Of a stretch of 64,000 bases of DNA, positions 46,882-56,795 are shown in pieces. The first letter of the stretch is position 1. Each line of letters starts with the position of its first letter. This stretch comes from Pestalotiopsis fici W106-1. Taxonomy: Eukaryota > Ascomycota > Sordariomycetes > Amphisphaeriales > Sporocadaceae. Where the stretch lies: assembly GCF_000516985.1 (NCBI RefSeq), contig NW_006917093.1, forward strand, positions 4,030,001-4,094,000. Direction: 5' to 3'. A program made the position numbers and the translations under genes. The notes beneath the pieces are model-generated. The model saw nothing but the letters and a program-made list of their open reading frames with translations, did not search any database and was not told the DNA's origin.

Positions 46882-48488
46882 ACCTCATGGGGTATATTTG
46901 AATTCCACTCAGTATCAATGAACGGTGCAGATGGCAAGTGGGTATGTGGTCAAAGATAAAAGCCCTGGTGCATAGGATGATGTTTTTCAGTATCTGTGTA
47001 ACATTTTTGTCCGTGTATGAAGTCGTTAATCTCGAGAGTCGCGCAATACAAGCCCAACCAATTGTCATATTCAAATTAAGAGAGCAACCAGGGTCTGAGT
47101 ACATAGACTAAAAATCATGCTCTAGTCGCGAGTAATACAACCTTGTTCATGCATTCACACTTAAACGATAGATGTATTGAACCACTAAAAAAACATCGTA
47201 TGATCCATCGAGGTCAAAGCGCATTTGGCTATTGGCGTCCGTCTCAGTGAGTGCTCTACGGGTTCCCAAAACTGCACTGGGTCTACTAGTTTTTAGACAT
47301 TATTGGAGCAGCTGAGATCTATAATCGGAGAAGGCCGTTGATCACGATGGTTTGGAGATATCGTGGTTCACGAGTGGTACCGGGTGCCCAGGCATATTCT
47401 CCTTAGCTGAAAGACACTCTGCAGACGTTGTGGAAAAGGCATCCGCCATACCGGCCTTCCTTCCCTTCAACAGACAACGCTTATCTCATCTTACATTAGC
47501 TTTATTAAGGCTGATATAGCTGTCTAAGGTGTCCGTATTTCTCTTATGTCAGAAGATGTATTTTTGCGATTCTCGTGATGCCTAGAAACACGGTTTCGTC
47601 AAGCTGAAACGTTGCCTACTGCCTTGCTAGACTCTTGAGATAGCAACAAGCTCTCTAAAGTAGTGTAAAGCACAGACTGTACTATAAGATGTAGCATCTT
47701 CGGTCTCGAATTCCCCGAGGGCAAGTGACGTTGGGCCTCGTCCATTTGACCGTTGGAGGGTGGCGCTAGGATGCACTATTTGTATCCACAAGGCCTTGGA
47801 CTCAAGAGCGTTCCTGAACGGTGGCCAGCCCCGTACGCACCGAGGTTTAGTCTATCCAGGTGGAATAGTAATCTCAGGCACGCTTCTGAATGTAGAGCAC
47901 ACCACTATGTGGGCTACGGTATAATTACGAGTCAGGAACATATCCCATGGCCAATGGTTCCCGCTGAGACATTCAACAGTCTTTGCTGCGCCGAAGATCT
48001 TAAGAGTGTCTCAGTCAGCAACCGGACCACTTTAGACTTGATTATGAGCACCCATCCATAATATGCGCACCGCACCGCATGGAGCCACAGGAGGTTCGAG
48101 AACAAAACTAGCTGCAACCTTAACCAGACTGTCGGGTTCAAGAGCAGACATGCCTTTCTTGATTGGCCAAATGGTATCCCCGAGGAACTGGGCGGTCACA
48201 AGTGACGATTATTCAAGAGAGACTGTTCATTGCTTGTATTTCGTAACATTACGCACCAAAGATTCATGTGCAACCAGTCGATTATTGACAGGGCACAAAC
48301 TTGGATGCTGAGAGAGCTGATATCTTTAGAGAGTCATTGTAATTGCTACAATTATTAGCTATTCACCTTATAGCCCTGGTGGTATAAAATGGAGGTCATG
48401 CCCGCTTGGCGAAAGAGTTTCGGAATATGTTCAACATAGCACCTTGTCTGACGCAAATATAACAATTATACATCTGAGAGAGAGAAAA
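46882..48488. other. 1.6 kb AT-rich intergenic region
   Basis: No gene is firmly supported. Two adjacent plus-strand frames of 102 and 82 codons (47753-48061, 48063-48311) have no recognisable features and are overlapped by minus-strand frames. A TATA box at 48383 belongs to the downstream esterase. Confidence 0.45.
48383..48389 (+). promoter_or_regulatory. TATA box of the GDSL esterase gene
   Basis: TATAAAA lies 100 bases upstream of the ATG at 48489 in otherwise AT-rich DNA. Position and sequence fit a core promoter; no transcript evidence is available. Confidence 0.5.
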
Positions 48489-49581
48489 ATGACACGATCA
48501 ACTGTTGCAACGTCTCTCTTGTGCCTCTCGGCGCTCACTGGAGTATCCGAGGCTGCCTTCAACTGGGCAAACGTCAATTCTGTTGTAGCCTTTGGTGACT
48601 CTTATTCCTCCGTCTGGGGAACTGCTGGCTATCCCAATTACACGTTTATTGGCTCAAATTTACCAAGTCAATACGCCTTTACTCCCTCTCAGTTGCTCAA
48701 TGATCGCATAATCCAGAACTATTCGGCTACAGCTGAGGGCGGTCCCAACTGGCTCGAGTTCCTCACCGGATGTGCCGTCAAGCCCGGACTATATCTGCCT
48801 AGATCTTGCAGCAACCAGCTGTGGGACTTTGCCTTTTCCGGCGCCAGCTATAGCAAACAGTTCTTTCCCCCGCACCACTCCTACACGGTTCCCGTCGCGA
48901 ACCAGACTCAGCGCTATCTGTCCTATGCCGACCAGACGCTGGCCCTCGACAAGTCCCGTTCTCTGATTACCTTCTGGTTCGGCATCAACGACGTCTTCGA
49001 CACCAAGAACTTTTACACGGGACCGCTCACCGACGAGCAGCTGTGGAACCAAATAATCAGCGCCTCGTTCCAGCAGAGCGTCATGCCTCTGCTCAGGGCC
49101 GGGTTCAGAAACGTTCTCATGATGAATTTCCCGCCTCTAGACCGCGCCCCCCCGAACCTGCGGTCGAGCGACCCGTACCCGACCAAGTCAATGGTTGACT
49201 TGTGGAACTCGATCCTGGCCAAGCAGTCGGCCCAGTTCCAGGCCAGCAACCCTGGCACCAAGATTATGGTCTACGACGACAACAAGTTCTTCAACCAGGT
49301 CCTCAACAGCCCCGGCTCCTACGGTATTCGTGTCACCGATAACTTCTGCCGCGCCTACGAGAATCCCGACGTTGCCAACAACCCCAGCAAGTATGGTTGC
49401 TATCCCCTGAGCCAGTACTTTTGGCAGAGTGGAGCACACATGTAAGTCGTTACGCCTCTTCTTACTTGATCCTTCTTGTAGGCGCACATTTCTGACTAGT
49501 CATCAACACAGGACATCTCACACTCACCAACTTATGGCTTCTGACTTGGTAAGCTTCTTGAGAACACAGACAAGCTCTTAA
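48489..49581 (+). CDS. Secreted GDSL (SGNH) esterase, CE16-like
   Basis: Two exons (48489-49441 and 49512-49581) encode 340 residues. A signal peptide ('SLLCLSALTGVSEA') precedes the mature protein. Block I 'VVAFGDSYSS' holds the catalytic Ser, block II is 'FAFSGASYS' and block III 'FWFGINDVFD' holds the oxyanion Asn. The final exon adds 23 residues, so the C-terminal block V reads 'FWQSGAHMTSHTHQLM'. This gives a His at the expected place, but the Asp usually three residues before it is Ser. CE16 members remove acetyl groups from plant polysaccharides such as xylan. Without the last exon the protein would end directly before this block. The catalytic set may thus be a Ser-His dyad. Confidence 0.9.
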
Positions 49582-49894
49582 ACTAGAAGGAAATCAAGGA
49601 CGAATTTGTGCATGTATTGATAGTGTAGTGGTTCTGTTTTCGCAAATTTACATCTCATGTCATATTCAGTGACTTGATGACAAAATTATGCCTTTTACTG
49701 TAGGATATACTTGTTTGGGCGGAGTTGCTACCGAGTATTCATAAAATAAAAATATACAACATCATCATTTCGAGCTTTTATGGTTACGCAGTGGCTTATT
49801 AACTTTCCCTAGCATGATAGATATTATCTACTTGTTAAAATATGCGTTATAATAATGGAAGGAAGCTATATATAATTTATAATAAAAATAGAGA

Positions 49895-50290
49895 AGAAAA
49901 CAAAAAAAAAGACAAAAGGAAAGACAAAAGGAAAGACAAAAGGAAAGAGAAAAGGAAAGAGAAAAGGAAAGAGAAAAGGAAAGAGAAAAGGAAAGAGAAA
50001 AGGAAAGAGAAAAGGAAAGAGAAAAGGAAAGANNNNNNNNNNNNNNNNNNNNNNNNNNNNNNNNNNNNNNNNNNNNNNNNNNNNNNNNNNNNNNNNNNNN
50101 NNNNNNNNNNNNNNNNNNNNNNNNNNNNNNNNAAGAGAAAAGGAAAGAGAAAAGGAAAAGAGAAAAAGGAAAGAGAAAAGGAAAGAGAAAAGGAAAGAGA
50201 AAAGGAAAGAGAAAAGGAAAGAGAAAAGGAAAGAGAAAAGGAAAGAGAAAAGGAAAGAGAAAAGGAAAGAGAAAAGGAAAGAGAAAAGAA
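49895..50290. repeat. Purine microsatellite, 12-bp unit AAAAGGAAAGAG, with internal gap
   Basis: Starting with GACAAAAGGAAA variants and turning into exact AAAAGGAAAGAG units, the repeat runs up to a block of N at 50033 and resumes at 50133 until about 50290. One strand is purely A/G, the other purely C/T. The true copy number is unknown because of the gap. A single-base variation breaks the period at about 50158-50168. Confidence 0.95.
50033..50132. other. Assembly gap of 100 N
   Basis: Exactly 100 N lie inside the purine repeat. This round number is a common placeholder for a gap of unknown length. Confidence 0.98.
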
Positions 50291-50993
50291 AAAGATATGG
50301 ATTATATATCTAGTCAACGTGGGCCCGTTTTTCACTTGTTGGACCGCTCTAATCAATATATACCAATCGGTTATGTTTTTTTTAATTGGCCTGTGTGTGA
50401 TATTATTTTAATTATTCCTGAGCGCAGTATTTCTCCAGGAGGAGAATTCAGAAAAGCCACTCATTAGATCAGCCGAAGCATCGCATGTCTACCTATGTCA
50501 CTGTTGCATGAGGTGATTGCGGCGTAATGAATAGAACCAGGTTTAGGGATTGGTGAGAAGCAATTTAGGATTGAGAAAGTAATGCATTGTCGTGCATAAA
50601 ATTGCTGACAGCTCGTGTTTAGTCCGAGCACCAGATTGGGACGTGGTAAAAGGAAAAAAGTAAGCCTGCGCCTACAACTAGTCTTCTTGTGGAGCTGACA
50701 TGTGCCGGCAGATTTCAACTATACGAGAAGGATGGCGCTGTCGCACCTCACTAATGCATACACGATACCACTTCAGCCTTCTTCGCGCTTATACTCGAGC
50801 CTGGGAGTTAGTGCCGCGCTGTTAACGTTACGTTTTAGTCCACCAAAAGCCCCCCTAAGCCTATTGATCTACACACCGGCTCTGGCGTCAACAGCCGCTA
50901 CGTTGCCGCTCCGCTCCGCGACAGAATGACGCATCGTGGTTGACCAAAAGTCCAAAAGGACCGCATGTATGCTGAGGGAATGTCAACAAGACA

Positions 50994-51000
50994 TATAAAG
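50994..51000 (+). promoter_or_regulatory. TATA box of the secreted-protein gene
   Basis: TATAAAG lies 113 bases upstream of the ATG at 51107 and is followed by a CA-rich leader common in fungal 5' untranslated regions. Confidence 0.45.
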
Positions 51001-51106
51001 TAGTGCCTCCCGTCGCACAAATCACCACAACCACATCAACCAAAAAGTTCACACAACCCACTCTCGCTGTGATTATCAAAACTCGTTCGTTTATACATCA
51101 GACAAG

Positions 51107-51802
51107 ATGCTTCTCAAGTCTCTTTCCCTCGCTTCTGCGGCCGGTCTTGCCGTTGCCTCTCCCATGAGTCGACGGGATGCATACCCACCACTCTCTACAA
51201 GCACATTCTTCACTCTCGTCGCCAATGTAACCGATACCACAAAGAACATTTTCGATCCGCCGGTGAATGGCTGGTCTCTGAGCGGTGTTCACTCTGGCGC
51301 GGGCTTGAACGCGGCCATTCTGAGCGCCAACGGGGGCGCAACCTTTTTCGTCAACGGAACCGGGCAGGAAGTCTCGAGCGCTTCCACATCAGTCGCGCTG
51401 CCGCCCATAGCCAGCACCGACGGCAACGGGCAGCCCTACTATACGCCGCAGGGTCTGCAGTTCTCCGACTCGACCACATCCGACGAGGTCTACATTGGAC
51501 TCAACTTTGGGCTCGGCACCAAGGGCGCAGGCATCACCCCCGGACTGCGCAGCCCTTATGCTGACCTGTTTGGACCTTTTGGCAGCACTCTGGTCGTCTG
51601 CAATGAGACGGCACCGGCCTACACTCGCCCTCAGTACCCTGTCCGCGGTGAGACGGTCGTGCCCGACAACTGTGTCGCCATCAAGCTGCTTGCGCAGTGC
51701 GCTTCTGGCCCAACCCTCGAGGGCGTCGAGGAGCTCAACATCATTACCGAGGACGTCAAGTGCTATGAAGATGTTTCTGCCATTGATTGGAGCCAATACT
51801 AA
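51107..51802 (+). CDS. Secreted protein of unknown function, 231 residues
   Basis: An intronless frame starts with a clear signal peptide ('SLASAAGLAVASP'), followed by a possible dibasic processing site ('SRR'). The mature part is rich in Gly, Thr, Ser and Pro and looks all-beta. It includes the stretch 'STFFTLVANVTDTT' and three Cys in the last 60 residues. At least two N-glycosylation sequons are visible. It resembles a group of uncharacterised fungal secreted proteins whose start reads 'F.L.ANVTD', but I cannot assign a function. It has a TATA box and leader of its own. Confidence 0.85.
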   Translation: MLLKSLSLASAAGLAVASPMSRRDAYPPLSTSTFFTLVANVTDTTKNIFDPPVNGWSLSGVHSGAGLNAAILSANGGATFFVNGTGQEVSSASTSVALPPIASTDGNGQPYYTPQGLQFSDSTTSDEVYIGLNFGLGTKGAGITPGLRSPYADLFGPFGSTLVVCNETAPAYTRPQYPVRGETVVPDNCVAIKLLAQCASGPTLEGVEELNIITEDVKCYEDVSAIDWSQY

Positions 51803-52836
51803 GCAGAATGTTGGAAAGACATGCGGAACTGGCGACAGGGCAATGAATGATGTACACGGATAAATAAGGATAACTTAGACTCTCTTAATAATTAATCCAT
51901 TTTAATCTATTTTGATGGCAATTATTGGCTTTAAAGCATCTGGTTAATATCGGCGTTTAGGAGAAATCTTTGTATATTTAGGCCTATTTAAATTATATAT
52001 ATATTATAATTTCCCTTGTCCTTGTGTATTCTCATAACATAGCGCTTCAGCCGTTGTATATCTTTTCTACTACGTTAAACTTTAAACGCACCCGTATTAT
52101 GAAGATAACTTATCATTATCGACTTTGACATCGCCATTAATGCCAGCTGCAACATTGGGTCGTCCTGCGTTACTGCAGTTGCCGACGGCCCTTGGATTCG
52201 CCAATGGGCAGCAGAAATGCCTCGAGCCATGAGACCACTAGAGATATCAATATGTAGAACATTTCTTTAAGATTCTTTCACATACGACCATAGGTACTAG
52301 AAAACTCGGCATCCCGTCCGCTCTGCCCTAGATAAACTAGTAACCGCTGGATTAGTACTCAGATCGGTGACGGCTGGGGAATCCCCGGTGTTGTATGTTT
52401 TTTTTTTCTTCTTTCCGGCTACATCCGGCTACACATTAGAGCTCAAGTGTGACGGTAGCTGTAGCTGGCCCACTGTCGTGCTATAGTGCAGGAGCCCGTC
52501 CCCCACCAGCTCGAAGCCTTATGGAGACCATATCGATTAAACTATATCCGTACTGTGGTGTTGTGGGTAAGAATTAGCATTTATGTCGGTACGGTACTCT
52601 AGACTCGTGCCGATGCAAGTTGTGCAAGATGCTTATAGCATATAGAATCATAAGATATAGAATATGCATAAATTTATCGAAAATTATACCTAGTCCTCCA
52701 ATACGTATAGCACTTTGTATAACTTGTACGGATCGTTGGGTTGGTTGGCCTTGCAGCACACCCTAGGTAGTTTGTAGGTACTTGCCCATGTACCATTTGT
52801 ACATATGTAATGTGTTCAGTTCCTTGCGTACCAATA
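51803..52836. other. AT-rich intergenic region with the left inverted repeat
   Basis: No gene is supported. The 3' end of the secreted-protein gene is followed by strongly AT-rich DNA. From about 52465 to 52678 lies the left arm of an inverted repeat whose partner is at 54661-54870. Confidence 0.55.
52465..52678 (+). repeat. Left arm of a ~210-bp inverted repeat
   Basis: Read forward, this segment matches the reverse complement of 54661-54870. Identical blocks include 'CACCAGCT.GAAGCCTTA', 'TCCGTACTGTGGTGTT', 'GGGTAAGAATTAGCAT' and 'GCAAGTTGTGCAA'. By eye about three quarters of positions agree and most differences are transitions. Confidence 0.85.
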
Positions 52837-53742
52837 TCAAGGCAATCCATTGAAAAGCGACCATATTCCCCATCTTGGCTTCTCCAATTTCTCATTTGAT
52901 GTGCTCTTGTCCTGTTCCTCGCTCCATGTACAAAAGTGAGCGCTATAGGCAGGATCATCCATGTTTTTCAGTCGCTCTTTGAACGGCTCAAACAAGCTGA
53001 CAGCCTCATGGACAGTCTTTGCGAGGCCAGGAATCTGATCGACAGAGGCGTAAAACGTCGCGCCAAGTTCCTTCATTATCTCGGCCTTGTCATCCATGCT
53101 TAACGAGTATCGCAATCTGATCTGCCACAATCTTGGTGCATGGGAAAGCCAAGGCTGGCAGGCCAAGTCACTAAACTGATACCCGTAATCATCTTGAGTG
53201 AAATTGGCCACCCAGGCACCACCAGTCGTAGGAAAGGCAACGTATACCTTTGAGGGGAAATGATAATCGTAGAAAGTCCCGGACTCAACGTTGTGCGAAT
53301 GCCTAAAGTATAGATTCCAATCCGGCCACCACTGCGCGCCAAGTTGGACCATGCGAGTGGCAAGGCTGTCGTCTTCATCCGGCGACCGCGCGGTATCGTG
53401 CGTGTGTGGTAGACCGAGATATTGAAGGTCTACGGCCAACGGGTTTCGGAGCATCACAAGGCCGCCTATCGAGGGATATGCAACAAGGTACCCATCGCCG
53501 CCGAATATATTCGATTGCCTACACGCGTTCGGGATATGGTGGATGCCGCCATACAGGGGACTGAGGTAATGAATGTTTTGGTTGTCGTCATCCATCCAGC
53601 ATAACGCATCATCCGACTTGATGTCGACGAAGCACTCGTCTGTTTCGCATGGTGGCCCATTACCGTCGTATGCGCTGATAAGTCTAGCGAGAATGGCAAA
53701 CAGCATGAGAATGCAGCTTGTTGTTGGATTTGATATAATCAT
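52837..53742 (-). CDS. Secreted protein of unknown function inside the inverted-repeat structure
   Basis: An intronless frame encodes 301 residues. The N-terminus is a signal peptide ('CILMLFAILARLISA'), followed by a Cys-containing stretch ('GPPCETDECF'). The mature protein is rich in aromatic residues, with 'GAQWWPDWNLYFRHSHN' and 'FPTTGGAWVANF'. It has five Cys after the signal peptide, an odd number. The fold and function were not recognised. It is flanked on both sides by arms of an inverted repeat (52465-52678 and 54661-54870), so it may have moved or been duplicated with them. The C-terminus is charged and shows no anchor. Confidence 0.8.
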   Translation of the reverse strand: MIISNPTTSCILMLFAILARLISAYDGNGPPCETDECFVDIKSDDALCWMDDDNQNIHYLSPLYGGIHHIPNACRQSNIFGGDGYLVAYPSIGGLVMLRNPLAVDLQYLGLPHTHDTARSPDEDDSLATRMVQLGAQWWPDWNLYFRHSHNVESGTFYDYHFPSKVYVAFPTTGGAWVANFTQDDYGYQFSDLACQPWLSHAPRLWQIRLRYSLSMDDKAEIMKELGATFYASVDQIPGLAKTVHEAVSLFEPFKERLKNMDDPAYSAHFCTWSEEQDKSTSNEKLEKPRWGIWSLFNGLP

Positions 53743-54121
53743 GATGGCGAATGTAAGTCATGCAAGACATTCAGAAAAGTCCTGATGGGTATGTAGCAAT
53801 TGCTGTGACTGCAGGTAAACAAGCCAGACTTTGACTTGAGAATTAGCGAGGCAGACGACATTTGAAGGCAACACTCGACTCACCGTCATTGAAGGCAATG
53901 CGGTAGGGCGGCGACTTGAATCAATCTGCCTTGATAATAGTGACGATCACTGAGTGAGACAAGCGTAAGGGCAATCTATCTGGTTGTTTTTTATATTGAG
54001 GAAGGAAAGAAGAGTGTCCTCAACGTGCGCCGCACCACTGATATCTAGATGCAAGGTAGATGCAAGGTGGAAGGATGCAAGCGCACGAGCCAACCATCAA
54101 CCGTCAAGTCGTGATGGTTAT

Positions 54122-54150
54122 GTACCTAGGTAGGTAGGTACCTAGGTACA
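54122..54150. repeat. Palindromic CCTAGGTA motif group
   Basis: Overlapping copies of CCTAGGTA and TAGGTAGGTA form a nearly perfect palindrome, so one strand could fold into a hairpin. It lies upstream of the secreted-protein gene and resembles the cluster at 27.3-28.4 kb. Confidence 0.6.
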
Positions 54151-54660
54151 GGTGCTGAGATGGCACGCGGGGTGAGGTATTCTTTCTTTTCCTTGGCAAC
54201 GCACATCAACGGCGTGGACAAGTTCTATGTCTTGTGATACGCCCTGGTAATCCTTCGAAACGAACAAAATCCTCTCTTGGACTTGCATGTTGTTCGGCTT
54301 AGTCATGATGTGACAACCAAGCCGTGGACATTGAGAGATAGCAATGGTGACGCCACTTGCCAGCTGGTCGGCGATGACTGGAATTAAATGGCCTCAAGGG
54401 TTGCCCCAACGCCGTAGCTGTTGAAAGTTTGTTTCTTGCCTATGTCCCTCATAAAATGTTGCCAACAACGCCTGGACCAGACTCGCACTTTTGAATGCCA
54501 GTATCCATGTAGCAAGTAAGGAAATTCAGTCCTGTATAAATTGTTGCAGTACGTAAACGCATTGTGGTATCGTAGGGTGTGCTGCAAGGCAACCAACTCA
54601 ACGATCCATACAAGTCATACAGGGTGCTATGCGTGTTAAACGACCGGGTGTAATCTGCGG

Positions 54661-54870
54661 TCTATTTTTGCATATTCTGTATTTCATAGTTCTACGTGCT
54701 ATAGGCATTTTGCACAACTTGCACCCGCACGAGCCAAGATTATCGACCTATATGCTAATTCTTACCCAAAACACCACAGTACGGATGTAGTTTTATCTAT
54801 ATGGTCTGTGTAAGGCTTCAAGCTGGTGGGGGACGGGGCTTCCGCACCATAGCACGACGGCGAGCCACTT
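54661..54870 (-). repeat. Right arm of the ~210-bp inverted repeat
   Basis: Its reverse complement aligns along its full length with 52465-52678. The outer end lies near 54870 and the inner end near 54661. No target-site duplication could be made out. Confidence 0.85.
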
Positions 54871-55688
54871 AATATGGACTTGGAATCGATGTAAACTCAT
54901 CCACGAAATCGTCAATTCTTGTCGTATCGAAAATCCGAAAGCAGCCCCAGAACCGGACGATTGCGACCATCTTTAACGACGTGGATACACCTGATCCAGA
55001 TGGGTAGTCGTGAATTAATGTTAGAGACCGTCGAAATCCGTAAAATCTACGGCAAGGCTGCCAGCGTTAGCCTTACGAAGGGTGTTTATGGCGTTCATAA
55101 TGATCCAGACCTTGGGTGCTCTGCTTCGTTCTGGTGGTTTGATTGGCTGAATGTGGTCAGTGCGTTCTTTATGGAGGAACCACATCAGAGCACGAAACTA
55201 AGGGCTGGAAAATCGAGATAATAAACAGCTAACCTTAGCGAAGCGGGAGTTTTAAACAGGACAAAGAGTGCTTGTTACCATTTATTAATTTGTTTTTGAT
55301 CTTTGCATAATGACCATGAGCAATCTCCCAAAATATAACCAAGCTCAAGAGTCTGAGTAAGTCTCCCATCTCTGTTTTCGAAATCACAGACAATGATGGT
55401 GTTGGATTTGTGGCGGCCGAGCCGTGACATACGGCCTTCGCAGGGGGCTGTGCGCTCGCCGATGACACACCTGCGGAGTGGCGGGCCTGCTACTGGTTTT
55501 AGAGCTAAACTGCTGCCCCTAGGCTCGCAGGCGCAGCAGATAACGGTTGGAATACTCAATTTATAAAACGAACAAGTCAAACGGTCGTTTTCTTTTGTTT
55601 ATCTCATTGAAGTCAGTTTTTATTCGTCTTTCGTCGCTACTGTTTGGCATCGTCCCCATCTGGATTATGTGCTTGTAGTTGTGACACC

Positions 55689-56294
55689 ATGCGAAAGCAG
55701 CACACACAAGAACCAGCCTCATCAGCGATTAGCCACAACCATACATCGTCACCGATGCTCCTCAAACTTCCAGCCGAGTTGCGCATGGAGATATGGAGGC
55801 TCGTCCTCGGCGGCACCGTGGTTCGAATCAGCCAGGAGCACAAGCCGCGGATCCCCGAGCCTGCCTTGACCTGGACCTCGCGCCAGATACGCGCCGAGGC
55901 GCTCCCAATCTTCTGGGCGCACAGCATCTTCGATGGACGACACGAAGCTGTGCTTCGGTTCTTCGGGCTGATCGGGAGAGACAATATCGAAATGATCCGA
56001 CACGTGAGACACAGCGGGCACGTCGGGCTCAACCATATCGTAGGAATTCGGCTGACGCTTTGGATTCTGAGTGGTGCTTACGAGACCCTGGGATTGCGCC
56101 CCGAGGCATTACATCTCCCTTTGCTGATAGAAGATGAAGGGGAAAGTTGGGTGAGCTTGCAGGAAGCCTCGCAACTACAGCAAATTCGGATGGGGCTGGG
56201 TCTTTCAGCCATGCCGATCGTGCGGCGGGCCAAGGAAAACAGCGAGTTGTTCTACGGCCACCGGGAGCATTTCTTCAATGGCCAGAGAGTGTGA
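55689..56294 (+). CDS. 2EXR/F-box-like fungal protein
   Basis: An intronless frame from ATG 55689 encodes 201 residues. 'PMLLKLPAELRMEIWRLVL' near residue 25 is the LPxELRxxIW core that starts F-box-like and 2EXR-type domains of filamentous fungi. 'PALTWTSRQIRAEALPIFW' follows in the usual position. The rest is helical, with no second domain. Full-length relatives are often longer, so this may be a short or degenerate member; ubiquitin-ligase function cannot be assumed. The frame is open upstream, but the first ATG is 55689. Confidence 0.75.
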   Translation: MRKQHTQEPASSAISHNHTSSPMLLKLPAELRMEIWRLVLGGTVVRISQEHKPRIPEPALTWTSRQIRAEALPIFWAHSIFDGRHEAVLRFFGLIGRDNIEMIRHVRHSGHVGLNHIVGIRLTLWILSGAYETLGLRPEALHLPLLIEDEGESWVSLQEASQLQQIRMGLGLSAMPIVRRAKENSELFYGHREHFFNGQRV

Positions 56295-56795
56295 GGCGCC
56301 TCCCGCGTACGGCTGTTCAGCATGGAACGCAAGCGATCGAACTGCATCCATATCTCCTCTACGGAGGAGTCATTGCAGCAACCACAGCGAGGGAATACTG
56401 GCGGCAATTCCACCGCGTATAATTATCGTTAAAAGCAGGGCGCAAGGGCTTCACGATGCCGTGGTGGGCACCGCGGCTGAAGCGCTATATCATGAGAATA
56501 CACAAGGATGGGAGAAATCATAGAAAAATGATATGTGATTCAAGTAGGCCTGAATATACAAAGATTTCTCCTAAACGCCGATCTTGACTAGATGCTTCAA
56601 AGGCAATGATATAAAAGTGGTGACTTGATCAAAAGGAACACGGACAAAGGCGTATAGGAGCGAAAAGTGTACTGAAATCAAAAGCTTACGGCGCATCTTA
56701 GGTAATGGAAACTTTGGGTCTGGCGAGTTCCCGTTGATATCAGATCAGAACACTGTAAACATCTGAAAGCGTAAGTAGACGATACTATAATGCGT
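56295..56795. other. Convergent intergenic region
   Basis: This lies between the 3' ends of the 2EXR-like gene and the PTH11-like gene. No gene is seen. Confidence 0.5.

Larger units (their letters stand above)
49582..51106. other. Intergenic region with a purine repeat and an assembly gap
   Basis: This contains the 3' region of the GDSL gene, AT-rich DNA, the 12-bp purine repeat with 100 N (separate entries) and the promoter of the secreted-protein gene at 51107. A long open frame through the repeat is an artefact of the repeat. Confidence 0.6.
53743..55688. other. 1.9 kb intergenic region with the right inverted repeat
   Basis: This holds the promoter of the minus-strand secreted-protein gene, a palindromic CCTAGGTA motif group at 54122-54150, and the right inverted-repeat arm at 54661-54870. 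Beyond it, 54919-55221 has a 100-codon frame with no start-site or domain support. No gene is called. Confidence 0.5.

Noticed and set aside
49842..50411. 189-codon Lys/Glu/Arg-rich frame through the purine repeat
   Set aside because: It is an artefact of a 12-bp repeat and crosses 100 N of unknown sequence.
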